Positions 10,596 to 20,605 of a stretch of DNA of 64,000 nucleotides are shown one piece after another. The notes under the pieces were generated by a model. The model did not search any database and was not told the origin of the DNA. It saw only the letters and a list, made by a program, of their open reading frames with translations. The DNA comes from Halichondria panicea (lineage: Eukaryota > Porifera > Demospongiae > Suberitida > Halichondriidae): the NCBI RefSeq assembly GCF_963675165.1, contig NC_087381.1, positions 1,550,001-1,614,000 on the forward strand, given 5' to 3'. Each line of letters opens with the position of its first letter. Position 1 is the first letter of the stretch. A program made the position numbers and the translations under genes.

Positions 10596-10682
10596 CTAGC
10601 AACAGCCTCCTTTCTTCCCCTCCTTCTCTGCGGAGTCCCCAACTCTGACTCCACTTGAATAGGCCGGCTGCTGATCTGTTAC
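10596..10682 (-). pseudogene. RAB8: Duplicated last exon of Rab8-like gene (repeat 1)
   Basis: An 87-bp minus-strand block identical in layout to the Rab exon at 23,781-23,867: acceptor CTGACAG, then codons for VTDQQPAYSSGVRVGDSAEK and the C-terminal GGCC followed by TAG. It is still open. With the exon copies at 11,985-12,035 and 12,236-12,301 it forms a three-exon 3' piece of the gene lacking the GTP-binding N-terminal exons. Confidence 0.85.
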
Positions 10683-10757
10683 CTGTCAGTGTGTGTGTGA
10701 GGGGGAGGGGGTCATAATCATGTGATCTAACAAATAAATGTTAACACCGTTCAGAAC

Positions 10758-11876
10758 TAGCAAGCTACCTCAGGAATAGATCACAATATGTCATAATAAA
10801 TGGAAAGTCATCAAATATCTCGGAGGTTGTGTCAGGAGTTCCCCAGGGTTCGGTGCTGGGACCTCTTCTTTTCCTAATCTTTATAAATGACATCGATCTA
10901 CATCAAAATGAAGGAAGTCTCTTGCTCTATGCTGATGATCTTCTTCTTTACCATCCTATTCAATCTCCTGAAGATTATATAAAATTGCAAGGAGATATTG
11001 ATCAACTCCAAGCATGGTCTGAAAGAAATGTACTCTTGTTTAACCAAAGCAAGTGTAAATACATGACTATATCAAGAAAATTCAGCCCACCACTTCCCAA
11101 CATGTGTCTCAATATCAGTGGACGTCCCCTACTTAAAGTTGACCACTACAAGTACCTTGGCGTGTGGATCTCTCACGACCTCTCATGGTCAAAACACATA
11201 GAAGAAATGTGCAGAAATGCCTGCAAGCAGGTTGGTATAATTTACCGACAGTTCTATGGCCACTCGTCACTAGAATGTTTAAGACAACTCTACATCTCCC
11301 TTGTGAGATCAAAACTGGAATATGCTGCCCCTGTTTGGGATCCACACCAAAAAACAAATTCTCACAAAATAGAAAAAGTACAAAAGTTTGCCCTTAAAAT
11401 CTGCACAAAACTTTGGAATATGGACTACGACTCCCTATTAGATACTGTGGACCTACCGTCCCTTTCTACAAGAAGATTGTACCTGAAGCTATCATACCTT
11501 TACCAGGTAATAAATGGTAACTTTAAATTCCCTGATCCACCACTGGAAAGAAGAGTATGCCCTCTCAATCTAAGAAGCACAAAAAATATACAGTTTGAAA
11601 GACCAATTTGCAGAACAAATGCATATGCGAACTCTTTTTTCCCAAAGGCAATATCTGTGTGGAATGAATTACCACTGGAGCTGCAGGAAAGTACATCGAT
11701 TTTGTCATTTAAGAGAAATGTACTCTGTCACTTGCATTAGTATAATACTAGTCTTTATTTTTAATTTGTACTCGCTATTGTAAGTAATATATACAGGGCA
11801 CACATTAGGTTAGCGTAATATGCTACTAGTGTATCCATGCATTTTGCAGAATTATTATAAAAAAATAAAAAAAAAA
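10758..11876 (+). mobile_element. 5'-truncated non-LTR retrotransposon (LINE) insertion
   Basis: The insertion lies between TTCAGAAC (to 10,757) and ACGAATGTTT (from 11,878). In the third repeat these two are contiguous (23,936-23,950), giving a paralogous empty site. It ends in an A-rich tail (11,860-11,876) and starts directly within the reverse-transcriptase reading frame, as expected for 5'-truncated target-primed insertion. It sits in an intron of the duplicated Rab exons and is absent from the other repeats, so it inserted after the duplication. Confidence 0.9.
10829..11740 (+). pseudogene. Partial LINE reverse transcriptase
   Basis: The reading frame is already open at the insertion boundary (about 10,765) and continues to the stop at 11,738-11,740, giving about 325 residues. 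Reverse-transcriptase motifs are visible: GVPQGSVLGPLLF, the catalytic LYADDLLLY, and the HYKYLGVWI region after it. The C-terminus (FFPKAISVWNELP) is characteristic of Jockey/CR1/L2-type elements. The endonuclease, any ORF1 and the N-terminal part of the polymerase are missing, so the copy is dead. No stop codon interrupts it, which suggests recent insertion. Confidence 0.9.
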
Positions 11877-11984
11877 CACGAATGTTTATGACTGAATAAG
11901 GGCTTTCATATTATGTAATCGACATAATAATAAACATAATTATAAAAGTTGGCACACATCACTGTTACTGTGCTAGTCACTTAC

Positions 11985-12035
11985 TGATTTCCTGTCCATT
12001 TTATTCTTAATATCCTTCGCAAGTGCCAAGAATGC
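11985..12035 (-). pseudogene. RAB8: Duplicated Rab8-like exon 6 (repeat 1)
   Basis: A 51-bp exon with acceptor TGTACAG and donor GTAAGT encoding AFLALAKDIKNKMDRKS, the same as the intact gene's exon at 24,043-24,093. Part of the 3' Rab fragment carried in the duplication unit. Confidence 0.85.
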
Positions 12036-12235
12036 CTGTACATAGGAGATGCAAGTATAAAGGTAAAGATCGACAGAGTAAAAAGATGGTAATAATATAA
12101 TTATATACAACAGGTAAAGGCATCATACTGACAAGTACTAAACACGCTCATGAAAGAGGGAGCATATGCATAATTGAATGAATGAGCATGAAAATACAAA
12201 TATCAAATAATTATTTCTTAATAATTGATACATAC

Positions 12236-12301
12236 CGAATCAACGTTCAGTCCAGACTTGGCACTGGATTCCATGAACTTGACCCCGTGCTCCTCTGCAA
12301 G
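12236..12301 (-). pseudogene. RAB8: Duplicated Rab8-like exon 5 (repeat 1)
   Basis: A 66-bp exon with intact splice sites encoding LAEEHGVKFMESSAKSGLNV. It differs from the functional exon at 24,241-24,306 in ESSAK instead of ETSAK and in the last two codons (DS for ES). The adjoining Rab intron sequence continues to about 12,410, where it is cut and joined to a membrane-protein gene fragment. Confidence 0.85.
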
Positions 12302-12410
12302 CTGAAAGTGAACATAGAGAGATATAATCAACTCCTTTCACTAAAACTTCTAACAAAGAGATAATTAATATACTTCTAATAATTATTATAGAGAACGCAC
12401 GGATCTTCCT

Positions 12411-12820
12411 AATTCAAAGTGTATAACATAACAGATGCCTTCATGCTACTGATTCTTAGTGGAGTGTTCATTATGATAATCGCGGGAGATGAAGCTGACA
12501 TCAAAGCATCCTACTTCAGTACATTTTCTTATTCGTTTCTAGCACTCCTTGTAATTATCACAACCATCTATTTTTTTGCGTTGATCATTTGGTGGCTCCT
12601 GGTAAAGAAACAACTCAAAACTTTGTGCATAAGCAAACTTCGGAGCTTTCGAGCTCAGCCTGATATCCCACAAATTGAAGGGCCATTTTCAAAGAGTGAT
12701 ATTCCACACCGATTAGAGAATCCATCAGATTACTCCTCTCCAAATACCCCGCTGATTTCTGCCCCAAGAAAGGATGCAAAGTACGGCTCAGTTGCTTGTG
12801 CTGATTCCACAAAGCCATGA
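12411..12820 (+). pseudogene. 3' fragment of C-type membrane-protein gene (repeat 2)
   Basis: Begins at the same codon region as the fragment at 6267 (KVYNITDAFML) and stays open to the stop at 12,818-12,820, giving about 133 residues: the last two membrane segments plus the cytoplasmic tail. No signal peptide or ectodomain is present. It is fused on its left to Rab intron sequence, so the join is a tandem-duplication junction. Confidence 0.85.
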
Positions 12821-13554
12821 TGGTTGCATACTAAATCGGACTGTGTAGAGTATACTGTCAGTGTATAGCAAGCTCCCTTCATATAATTATACATACAAGT
12901 TGGCGTTTGTGCAAAGTTTTTTGTTTGTGTCTAGAATAATTGATTTAGTCGGCTTGACTGATTGAGCCATACATTTTCTCAAGGGGGGGGGGGGGGGGGA
13001 GTAATCCCAGCTCTCCTTGATTTTGCCCCAAGAAAAAAATCCAGATGATCGAGAGTATGAATCATTGTAAATGGGTGTAAAGATGTAACTGTTGTAATTC
13101 CAGCTTTCTAGAAACCACTGTAATGGATGCATATATATATGTAATCACTGTATTCCTATTCAGTGAGTCAGTTAGAAAAAAGCAACGGATGAAGCTCAAA
13201 GCTGTTTCTCCCTCAATAGGAGACAGCCTACACCTATATAAAAATATTGGATTGATTGATAGAATGGACCATGCACATGTATCCTGTATTATTGAATGAT
13301 AAGCTGGCAGTGTACAGTAAATGTTATAATTATGCCTACAGGATAGTAACATAAACGTATTATATTAGACAGTTGGCTTGCCAAGCCTCTACTTCCATAT
13401 CGCAACGGAACTCTCAGGTGATTCACAAACAGATTTGTTTATTTATAAACTGTTTTCAACTTCAGTCACATTTTTATCATGTGCAGGTGTCACTATATAG
13501 TGGACTTACCCCATAGAGAACAAGTCATTATTATAATCAGTCTAAGTGATAGAT
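12821..13554 (+). promoter_or_regulatory. Duplicated upstream region of copy B
   Basis: Near-identical to 6668-7391. The poly-G run at about 12,986 is several bases longer than in repeat 1, and a short AT insertion lies near 13,133. Presumed promoter and 5' UTR of copy B. Confidence 0.5.
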
Positions 13555-15528
13555 ATGGAGTTCTATTACCTCCTAATGTTAGCACTCTCTTTTCATCTTA
13601 TGATTGCTACTGCTAATTCTGTAACAGTAGAAGCAAACACTGAAGCAGTGGATAACAATACTTGCTGGACAAAGATACAAATACCCTGTGAAACTTCATC
13701 AACCACACAAACTGGTTTAATAAAAGATCTCACCTCAGAGAAATTCATTGGTTCAACGGTTCTCAAAAAACACGATGTCATGGACTGTTATCCGTGGATG
13801 TTTCGCAATCCCAGAAATGGAAAATGTGAATGTAGTAACATTCCATATCGCTCTGTACTATGTGATGTTGAAATCAGCAGGACATCCATTCTTGATTGCT
13901 ATTGTATGACTTATGATAGTGAGAGCAATGAAACTCAACTAGGAAGATGTGTGTATGGTTGTGGACATAAAACAGACACTGTCTTTTATACACTTCCAAG
14001 TAACACGAACAAACTTAATTCAAACTCTTGTGGAAGAATGAACCGAGATTCAACACTGTGTGGGAAGTGTCTACCAGGATATTCACCACTCTTGTACTCG
14101 TATGAAATGAAATGCATGAACTGTACGGGAGAGAACATGACCTACAACTGGATCAAGTACATAGCAGTTGCTTACATTCCTTTAACATTCTTCTTTTTCT
14201 TTGTCTTAATTTTTAAATTTAACGGAACTTCGCCTTTGTTGAAAAATTTCATTAGTGTGTCCCAAGGAATCTTTTCACCTATTGCCATTCGAGCTTTTCT
14301 TTCTGTCATTTCAAGGAAGGCGTACATTGAGAATTTCATTAAAGCTATAGGTTGCCTTTATAGCATCTGGAATTTGGATTTCTTTCGTACAGTCATTCCA
14401 CCTATTTGTGCAACGGACATCAGTCAAATACAAGTGCTTGCTTTGGACTATGCGATTGCCTTTTATCCATTGGTACTGGTTATTCTGACTTACTTTCTCA
14501 TTAGTTTGCATAGCCATGATGTGCGTATAGTTGTTTGGTTGTGGAGACCTTTTCATAAGGTTTTCAGTTTAGTTAGTCAAAGCTGGGATATGGAAGGATC
14601 GATTGTGAAAGCTTTTGCGACCTTCTTTTTACTCTCCTACTTTAAAATTCTCAATGTTACTGCTGACTTGCTAGTATTTACTGGAATGTATGTACTGAAG
14701 GCAAACAGCAAAGAATACACTAAAAAGCATGTACTTTACTATGATGCAACAGTGGAATACTTGGGACAAGAACATCTTCCGTACGCAATAGTAGCTTTGT
14801 TTGTCGGAGTTTTCATTGTAATACTTCCTATAGTGTTTCTGATTGTATATCCGATGAAATGGTTTCAGAAATGTCTCAATTCTTTGAAAATTCAGCGTCA
14901 ACGTCTTGACATGTTTGTTAACTGCTACCAAGGTTACTACAAGGATGGAACGAATGGTACCAGAGATTATCGATGGTTTTCTGTGGCATACTTTCTTCTT
15001 CAGATAATTCTGATTGTATTATTTACAGTCTCACAAACTATCTATTTTTATTCGATCGGAGTCTTAGTCGTAGTCATCCTCATGTTTTTACAGCTCTCAT
15101 TACGACCATACAAGGAAGAATTTAAAGTGTACAACATAACAGATGCTTTCATGCTGTTGCTTCTTAGTGGAGTTTTTACTATGGCAATCGCAGGAGATGA
15201 AGCTGACATTAAAGCTTCTTACTTCAGCAATTTTTCTTATATGGTACTAGCGCTCATTGGAATTGTCCCGATAATCTATTTCTTTGCATTGATCATTTGG
15301 TGGATCCTGGTAAAGAAACAACTCAAAACTTGGTGCATGAGCAAACTTCGTAGCTTTCGTGCTCCGACTGAAATCTCACGAATTGAAGAGTCATTTTCAG
15401 ATAGTGATATTCCACACCGGTTAGAGAATCCATCAGATTACTCATTACCAAATACCCCGCTGATTTCTGCCATTGGAAAGAATACAAAGTATGGCTCAGT
15501 TGCTTGTGCTGTCATTCCAGAGCCATGA
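13555..15528 (+). CDS. Cys-rich polytopic membrane protein, array copy B (intact)
   Basis: Single-exon, 657 residues from the ATG at 13,555, with the same layout as copy A: signal peptide, Cys-rich glycosylated ectodomain to about residue 200, eight or nine membrane segments and a cytoplasmic tail of about 70 residues. Only about four residues differ from A: Ser/Thr in the LSSEK/LTSEK motif, Gly/Arg in ISGKAY/ISRKAY, Cys/Phe in ALCVG/ALFVG and Pro/Ser in TEIPRIE/TEISRIE. The flanking non-coding DNA is also nearly identical, so the duplication is recent. Both copies are open and probably expressed. Function is unknown; a surface receptor or channel is a guess from topology. Confidence 0.9.
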   Translation: MEFYYLLMLALSFHLMIATANSVTVEANTEAVDNNTCWTKIQIPCETSSTTQTGLIKDLTSEKFIGSTVLKKHDVMDCYPWMFRNPRNGKCECSNIPYRSVLCDVEISRTSILDCYCMTYDSESNETQLGRCVYGCGHKTDTVFYTLPSNTNKLNSNSCGRMNRDSTLCGKCLPGYSPLLYSYEMKCMNCTGENMTYNWIKYIAVAYIPLTFFFFFVLIFKFNGTSPLLKNFISVSQGIFSPIAIRAFLSVISRKAYIENFIKAIGCLYSIWNLDFFRTVIPPICATDISQIQVLALDYAIAFYPLVLVILTYFLISLHSHDVRIVVWLWRPFHKVFSLVSQSWDMEGSIVKAFATFFLLSYFKILNVTADLLVFTGMYVLKANSKEYTKKHVLYYDATVEYLGQEHLPYAIVALFVGVFIVILPIVFLIVYPMKWFQKCLNSLKIQRQRLDMFVNCYQGYYKDGTNGTRDYRWFSVAYFLLQIILIVLFTVSQTIYFYSIGVLVVVILMFLQLSLRPYKEEFKVYNITDAFMLLLLSGVFTMAIAGDEADIKASYFSNFSYMVLALIGIVPIIYFFALIIWWILVKKQLKTWCMSKLRSFRAPTEISRIEESFSDSDIPHRLENPSDYSLPNTPLISAIGKNTKYGSVACAVIPEP

Positions 15529-15995
15529 TGGTAAATGCTAAATAATAGTAAAGCTGACTCTATAGATTAGCAAAATGTTTAGTAGTGTAATTCCCTTCAC
15601 ATGCATGTTAGGCATCTTTAGCATTATTTTGTATAGTTAATAATTATGTGTGTTTATTTGCACATAAATTATGCGCATGAATGTGGGGCTCCTTGTCTTC
15701 GGTGTATCCTGTGCGATAGAGTCATGTCACAGTGAGAGCGGTTTATGCAGTTTGCCGAGCATTTTAAGGGAAAGCAGTTTATTGTGTAATGCGCATGGTT
15801 ATAGCTATGGCAGTACTGTATGTATAATTATATGCCTTGCATGGGAATGTACAGAGTTGAACAACCAATCCAGACAGCACAATTCAATCCTAGCTCTTTC
15901 AAGCAACATTTCTGAGCGTATGTACATGACTGTATAAGCAACATTTCTGAGCGTATGTACATGACTGTATATACATGCATGCGTCTATTCTTGCT
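15529..15995 (+). other. 3' flank of copy B
   Basis: Homologous to the flanks of A and D. A 36-bp stretch (AGCAACATTTCTGAGCGTATGTACATGACTGTAT type) is directly duplicated at 15,901-15,971. No gene seen. Confidence 0.55.
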
Positions 15996-16227
15996 GAGTT
16001 AGGTCCATGCAATCGCATTCTATCCTGGAGCAATAATGAAGCCAGCAAGCTCTTGTAGTGACACCCCTCAAGACCGACCATCTGGAAAATACTGGATTGC
16101 CACTGACAGTACTAGATCTAGCTCTCATTCAGGGCTACTTTGACATGAATCTGAACAATATCTGTAGCTGCAACACTGCTGGAGGATGGAAGAGGGTAAC
16201 CACCTTGACATGACCGATCCCAACCAG
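15996..16227 (+). pseudogene. Relic of fibrinogen-like family gene (repeat 2)
   Basis: The longest of the three forward-strand relics: GAGTTAGGTCCATG (stalk end), the PASSCSDTPQDRPSGKYW region, the CSCNTAGGW region and then LDMTDPNQ are recognisable in changing frames. The ectodomain breaks off after this. Closest to the F3/F6 type because of the ELGPM-type stalk end. Confidence 0.85.
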
Positions 16228-16808
16228 AGTACGTTGTCCAGATTATTTTTTTGTGAACAGAAGAGCGGAAACATTCAGGAATCAGTTGGATTACATGGAA
16301 ATAAATTATGGCTGATTCTGAGTGCTTCTGACGAATCTGTATATTAAAGTTATGACTACTGTGTCCGTGTGTATTTTTTTTGGTGGTGGGCTCATGTAAA
16401 GTGTATCTAGAAAGTGAAAGCACTAAGAGAATGCCTTTTGCACATGTGTGCGCAATTAATGGAACTGACATAAGATGATAAAGATCGTTAACTAAACAAA
16501 TGAAAAGTGTACAGCACTAGCCTCGATTCCAGGCCGCATGGAAAAGGCTAAATATTAACATTACACAGTACAGAGCCAGTGAACAGAGCAATACTGTTAT
16601 TAATCACAAGCTGATACAACACAGTCATAATTAGAACACACAAAGCATTAAATTGCTATAGTGCACAACAGTAAAAATTATAGTTTAGGCAAAAAACAAA
16701 ATGAACTAGATCTATATAGTCTAGTGCACGTATATACGTAGATTTTCCTACACATACAACATTTTTCAAGAAATTTGATTCAACCAGCTTTCACTAAAAA
16801 GTTGCAGC
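16228..16808. other. Spacer shared with repeats 1 and 3
   Basis: Non-coding sequence homologous to 10,021-10,595, again with TAGCCTCGATTCCAGGCCGC at about 16,520. Confidence 0.5.
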
Positions 16809-16895
16809 CTAGCAACAGCCTCCTTTCTTTCCCTCCTTCTCTGCGGAGTCTCCAACTCTCACTCCACTTGAATAGGCCAGCTGCTGATCTGTTAC
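16809..16895 (-). pseudogene. RAB8: Duplicated last exon of Rab8-like gene (repeat 2)
   Basis: 87-bp minus-strand exon copy ending in GGCC and TAG, with one visible substitution (QQLAYSS for QQPAYSS). Exons 5 and 6 are absent in this repeat; the unit breaks off at about 16,975. Confidence 0.85.
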
Positions 16896-16975
16896 CTGTC
16901 AGTGTGTGTGTGGAGGGGGGGTCGTAATCATGTGATCTATACCACAAATAAATGTATATGTATTAATACCGTTCA

Positions 16976-18088
16976 ATAATATAATAGTGGCTATTATGCT
17001 CCAAATTTTACCGGTTATTCTATTCTCCAATTCCCAAGCTATAGCCTATTATTCTCAGTGATTCAGCCCATTATTCTCATGAAAAAATCGATATTAAATT
17101 TTTCATTAAAAATCTCACAATAAAAATCAATTACTGAATTATACTTTCTTGCCTGGTATAGAGAGAGCATAATTATTGTAATTAAATGTCATAGTCTAGA
17201 ACAAGTATTATTATTGTGCACATGACTGTACATGTATGTTTATGCATCTGATTCATTATACACAACAGAAACCATATGCATTTAGTATTTATTTATTTAT
17301 TATGTCTGCCTTCAGGTTATAGTTGTGACACAGGCACAAGTGCCACATGGGATATATTGGCTCAGTAGTGACTTAGGCCCGAGGGCCACAGGCCTCGAGG
17401 GAAAAGGCACTACTGAGCCAATATATCCCATGTGCGCACGAGTGAGCTGTGTAACAACTGATTTGTTGCATTCCTTGTGCATTCCTTTCCGTGTACACAT
17501 CACTCCTTTTATAATAAACATGTAATGAATATTGTGAGTGACTGAGGCTGAAATATAGATATGGCAGGGTCCTTTTATAGGACAACTAGTTTCAACTAGG
17601 AATGCACCAGACGCATGAAAAACTTCTTCCTACCACTGAATCTAGTGTTATACTATAAAAGGGACCGTTTCAGGTTACTGGGTGGAGGGTGGGCTTTAGG
17701 TAACTTCAGCCATACTATGCCAGTATCTAGATAGGCAGATATTGGCAGAGTGTTTCCTTTGATCTGCCCACTCAAAATGCAACAATATCTATCATGAACA
17801 AGAGGTGTTAAGTAACTCACAATCTGTCTGAGCACAGATATCTATTATTGAGCTGAAAGAATAGTGAATGTGTTATTATATTGTACTATCATTGTATACA
17901 TAATTATTATAGTCTAGCTAATATTTTAATCAGGCTAGATCTAGTAAATACTCTCCCAAAGCGGGCCACATCAGCTAGCAAAGGAACTATCAAGTGAAAT
18001 ACAAAAACTGTAATACAAAATGTAATACATGCAAGGAGGTGCTTGCTAGATTTAAGGACGCCAGTTACTGAATTGATATGATTTAGAT
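16976..18088. other. Non-coding stretch between repeat 2 and copy C
   Basis: Contains a sequence rich in TTATTCTC motifs (17,020-17,085), a palindromic element at 17,331-17,450, and, from about 17,930, sequence shared with the region upstream of the orphan 5' fragment at 2656-2830. No exon recognised. Confidence 0.5.
17331..17450. repeat. Palindromic fold-back element
   Basis: CACATGGGATATATTGGCTC at 17,344 onwards is repeated in inverted order up to 17,433 (GAGCCAATATATCCCATGTG). The arms extend outward imperfectly (TGACACAGGCACAAGTG / GCACGAGTGAGCTGTGT). The loop of about 37 bp contains GGCCCGAGGGCCACAGGCCTCGAGG. Probably a small MITE. Confidence 0.75.
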
Positions 18089-19879
18089 ACGGAGTTCTAT
18101 TACCTCCTAATGTTAACAGTTTTTTCTTTCCATCTTATGCTTGCTACTGCTAATTCTGTAACAGTAGAAGCAAACACTGAAGCAGTGGATAACAATAACT
18201 GGACAAAGATACGAATACCCTGTGAAACTTCATCAACCACACAAACTAGTTTAATGAAAGGTCTCAGCTCAGAGAAGTCTATTGGTTCAACAGTAATCGA
18301 AGATCATGACCTGGATTGTTATCCGTGGATGTTTCGTAATTCAACAAATGGAAAATGTGAATGTAGTAACATTCCATATCACTCTGTATTATGTGATGTT
18401 GAAATCAGCAGGACATCCATTCTTGATTGCTATTGTATGACTTACGATAGTGAGAGCAATGAAACTCAACTAGGAAGATGTGTGTATGGTTGCGGGCATT
18501 AAACGGACACTGTGTTTTATTCGCTTCCAAATAACACCAACGATCTTAATTCGCACTCTTGTGGAAGACTGAACCGTGATTCAACACTGTGTGGGAAGTG
18601 TCTACCAGGATATTCACCACTCTTGTACTCGTATGAAATGAAATGCATGAACTGCACAGGAGAGAACATGACCTACAACTGGATCAAGTATATAGCAGTT
18701 GCTTATATTCCTTTAACATCCTTCTTTTTCTTCGTCGTAATCTTCAAATTCAATGGAACTTTACCAATGCTGAAAGGTTTCATTACTATTTCCCAAGGAC
18801 TTTCTTCACCTATTGCTGCAAGAGCTTTTTTACCTACAGGCTATTTCAAGGAAAACTTATATTGAGAATTTTACTAGGTAGCTTTTATGGCATCTGGAAT
18901 TTGGATTTCTTTCGTGCTGTCATTCCACCTATTTGTGCAACAGACATCAGTCAAATACAATAGTTGTTTGGTTGTGGAGACCTTAATTTTCATAAGCTTT
19001 TCAGTTTAGTTAGTCAAAGCTAATATTCACGACAGTATATGTACTGAAGGACAACAGCAAAGAATACGATATAAAGCATGTACTTTACTATGATGCCGTC
19101 AAGGAGGGCCCCGGGTTTACGATGAAATACTTTGGACATAAACATCTTGTATGCAATAGTAGCTTTGTTTGTCAGAGTTTTTGTTGTAATATTTCCAATA
19201 GTGTTTCTGGTTGTATGTCCAATGAATTGGTTTCAGAAATGTCTCAATTCTTTAAAAATTCAGCGTCAACGCCTTGACATGTTTGTCAACTGTTTTCAAG
19301 GTTACTACAAGGATGGAACAAATGGTACTAGAGATTATCGATGGTTTTCTGTGTCATATTTTTTCTTCAGCTGATTATGTTCGTACTATTCACAGTCACG
19401 CAAAGTATCTATTGTTTTTCTATTGGCTCATTAGTCACAGTCACCCTCATGTTTATGCAACTCTCATTACGGCCATACAAGGAAGAATTCAAAGTGTATA
19501 ACGTAACAGATGCCTTCATGCTACTGATTCTTAGTGGAGTGTTCATTATGGCAATCGCAGGAGATGAAGCTGACATCAAAGCATCCTACTTCAGTACATT
19601 TTCTTATTCGTTTCTAGCACTACTTGGAATTACCCCAACCATCTATTTTTTTGCGTTGATCATTTGGTGGCTCCTGGTAAAGAAACAACTCAAAACTTTG
19701 TGTACTTCGGAGCTTTCGAGCTCAGCCTGATATCCCTCAAATTGAAGAGCCATTTTCAAAGAGTGATATTCCACACCGATTAGAGAATCCATCAGATTAC
19801 AAATACCCCGCTGATTTCTGCCCCAAGAAAGGATGCAAAGTACGGCTCAGTTGCTTGTGCTGATTCCACAAAGCCATGA
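18089..19879 (+). pseudogene. Membrane-protein family copy C (degenerate)
   Basis: Homologous to A and B over its whole length but clearly broken. The start codon is changed to ACG (18,089-18,091). A nonsense codon interrupts it at 18,500-18,502 (CAT TAA, where A has CAT AAA). Frameshifts occur around 18,840-18,880, and several hundred bases of the central membrane region are missing near 18,960-19,040. A further shift lies near 19,370, and a deletion near 19,700 shifts the tail. It is more diverged from A, B and D than they are from each other, and the 3' fragments at 6267 and 12,411 belong to its lineage. The ancestral unit was therefore probably a C-type and a D-type gene side by side. Confidence 0.9.
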
Positions 19880-20605
19880 TGGTTGCATACTAAATCTGAC
19901 TGTGTAGAGTCAGTGCACTGTCAGTGTATAGCAAGCTCCCTTCATATTTATAATTATACATATACAAGTTGGCGTTTGTGCAAAGTTTTTTATTTGTGTC
20001 TAGAATAATCGATTTAGTCGGCTTGACTGATTGAGCCATACATTTTCTCAAGGGGGGGGAGGAGTAATCCCAGCTCTCCTTGATTTTGCCCCCAGAAAAA
20101 ATCGAGATGATCATTGTAAATGGGTGTAAAGATGTAATTCCAGCTTTCTAGTAACCACTGTAATGGATGCATAGTTATATGTAATCACTGTATTCCTATT
20201 CAGTGAGTCAGTTAGAAAAAAGCAACGGATGAAGCTCAAAGCTGTTTCTCCCTCAATAGGAGACAGCCTACACCTATATAAAAATATTGAATTGATTGAT
20301 AGAATGGACCATGCACATGTATCCTGTATTATTGAATGATAAGCTGGCAGTGTACAGTAAATGTTATAATTATGCCTACAGGATAGTAACATAAACGTAT
20401 TATATTAGACAGTTGGCTTGCCAAGCCTCTACTTCCATATCGCAACGGAACTCTCAGGTGATATATAAACAGATTTGTTTATTTTATAAACTGTTTAACT
20501 TCATTCACATTTTTATCATGTGCAGGTGTCACTATATAGTGGACTTACCCCTACTCCATGAACATAGAGAACAAGTCATTATTATAGTCAGTCTAAGTGA
20601 TAGAT
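19880..20605 (+). promoter_or_regulatory. Duplicated upstream region of copy D
   Basis: Same block as 6668-7391 and 12,821-13,554, with a short poly-G run at about 20,052 and small indels. It links the C-type 3' end to the D start codon and is the third copy of the putative promoter. Confidence 0.5.
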
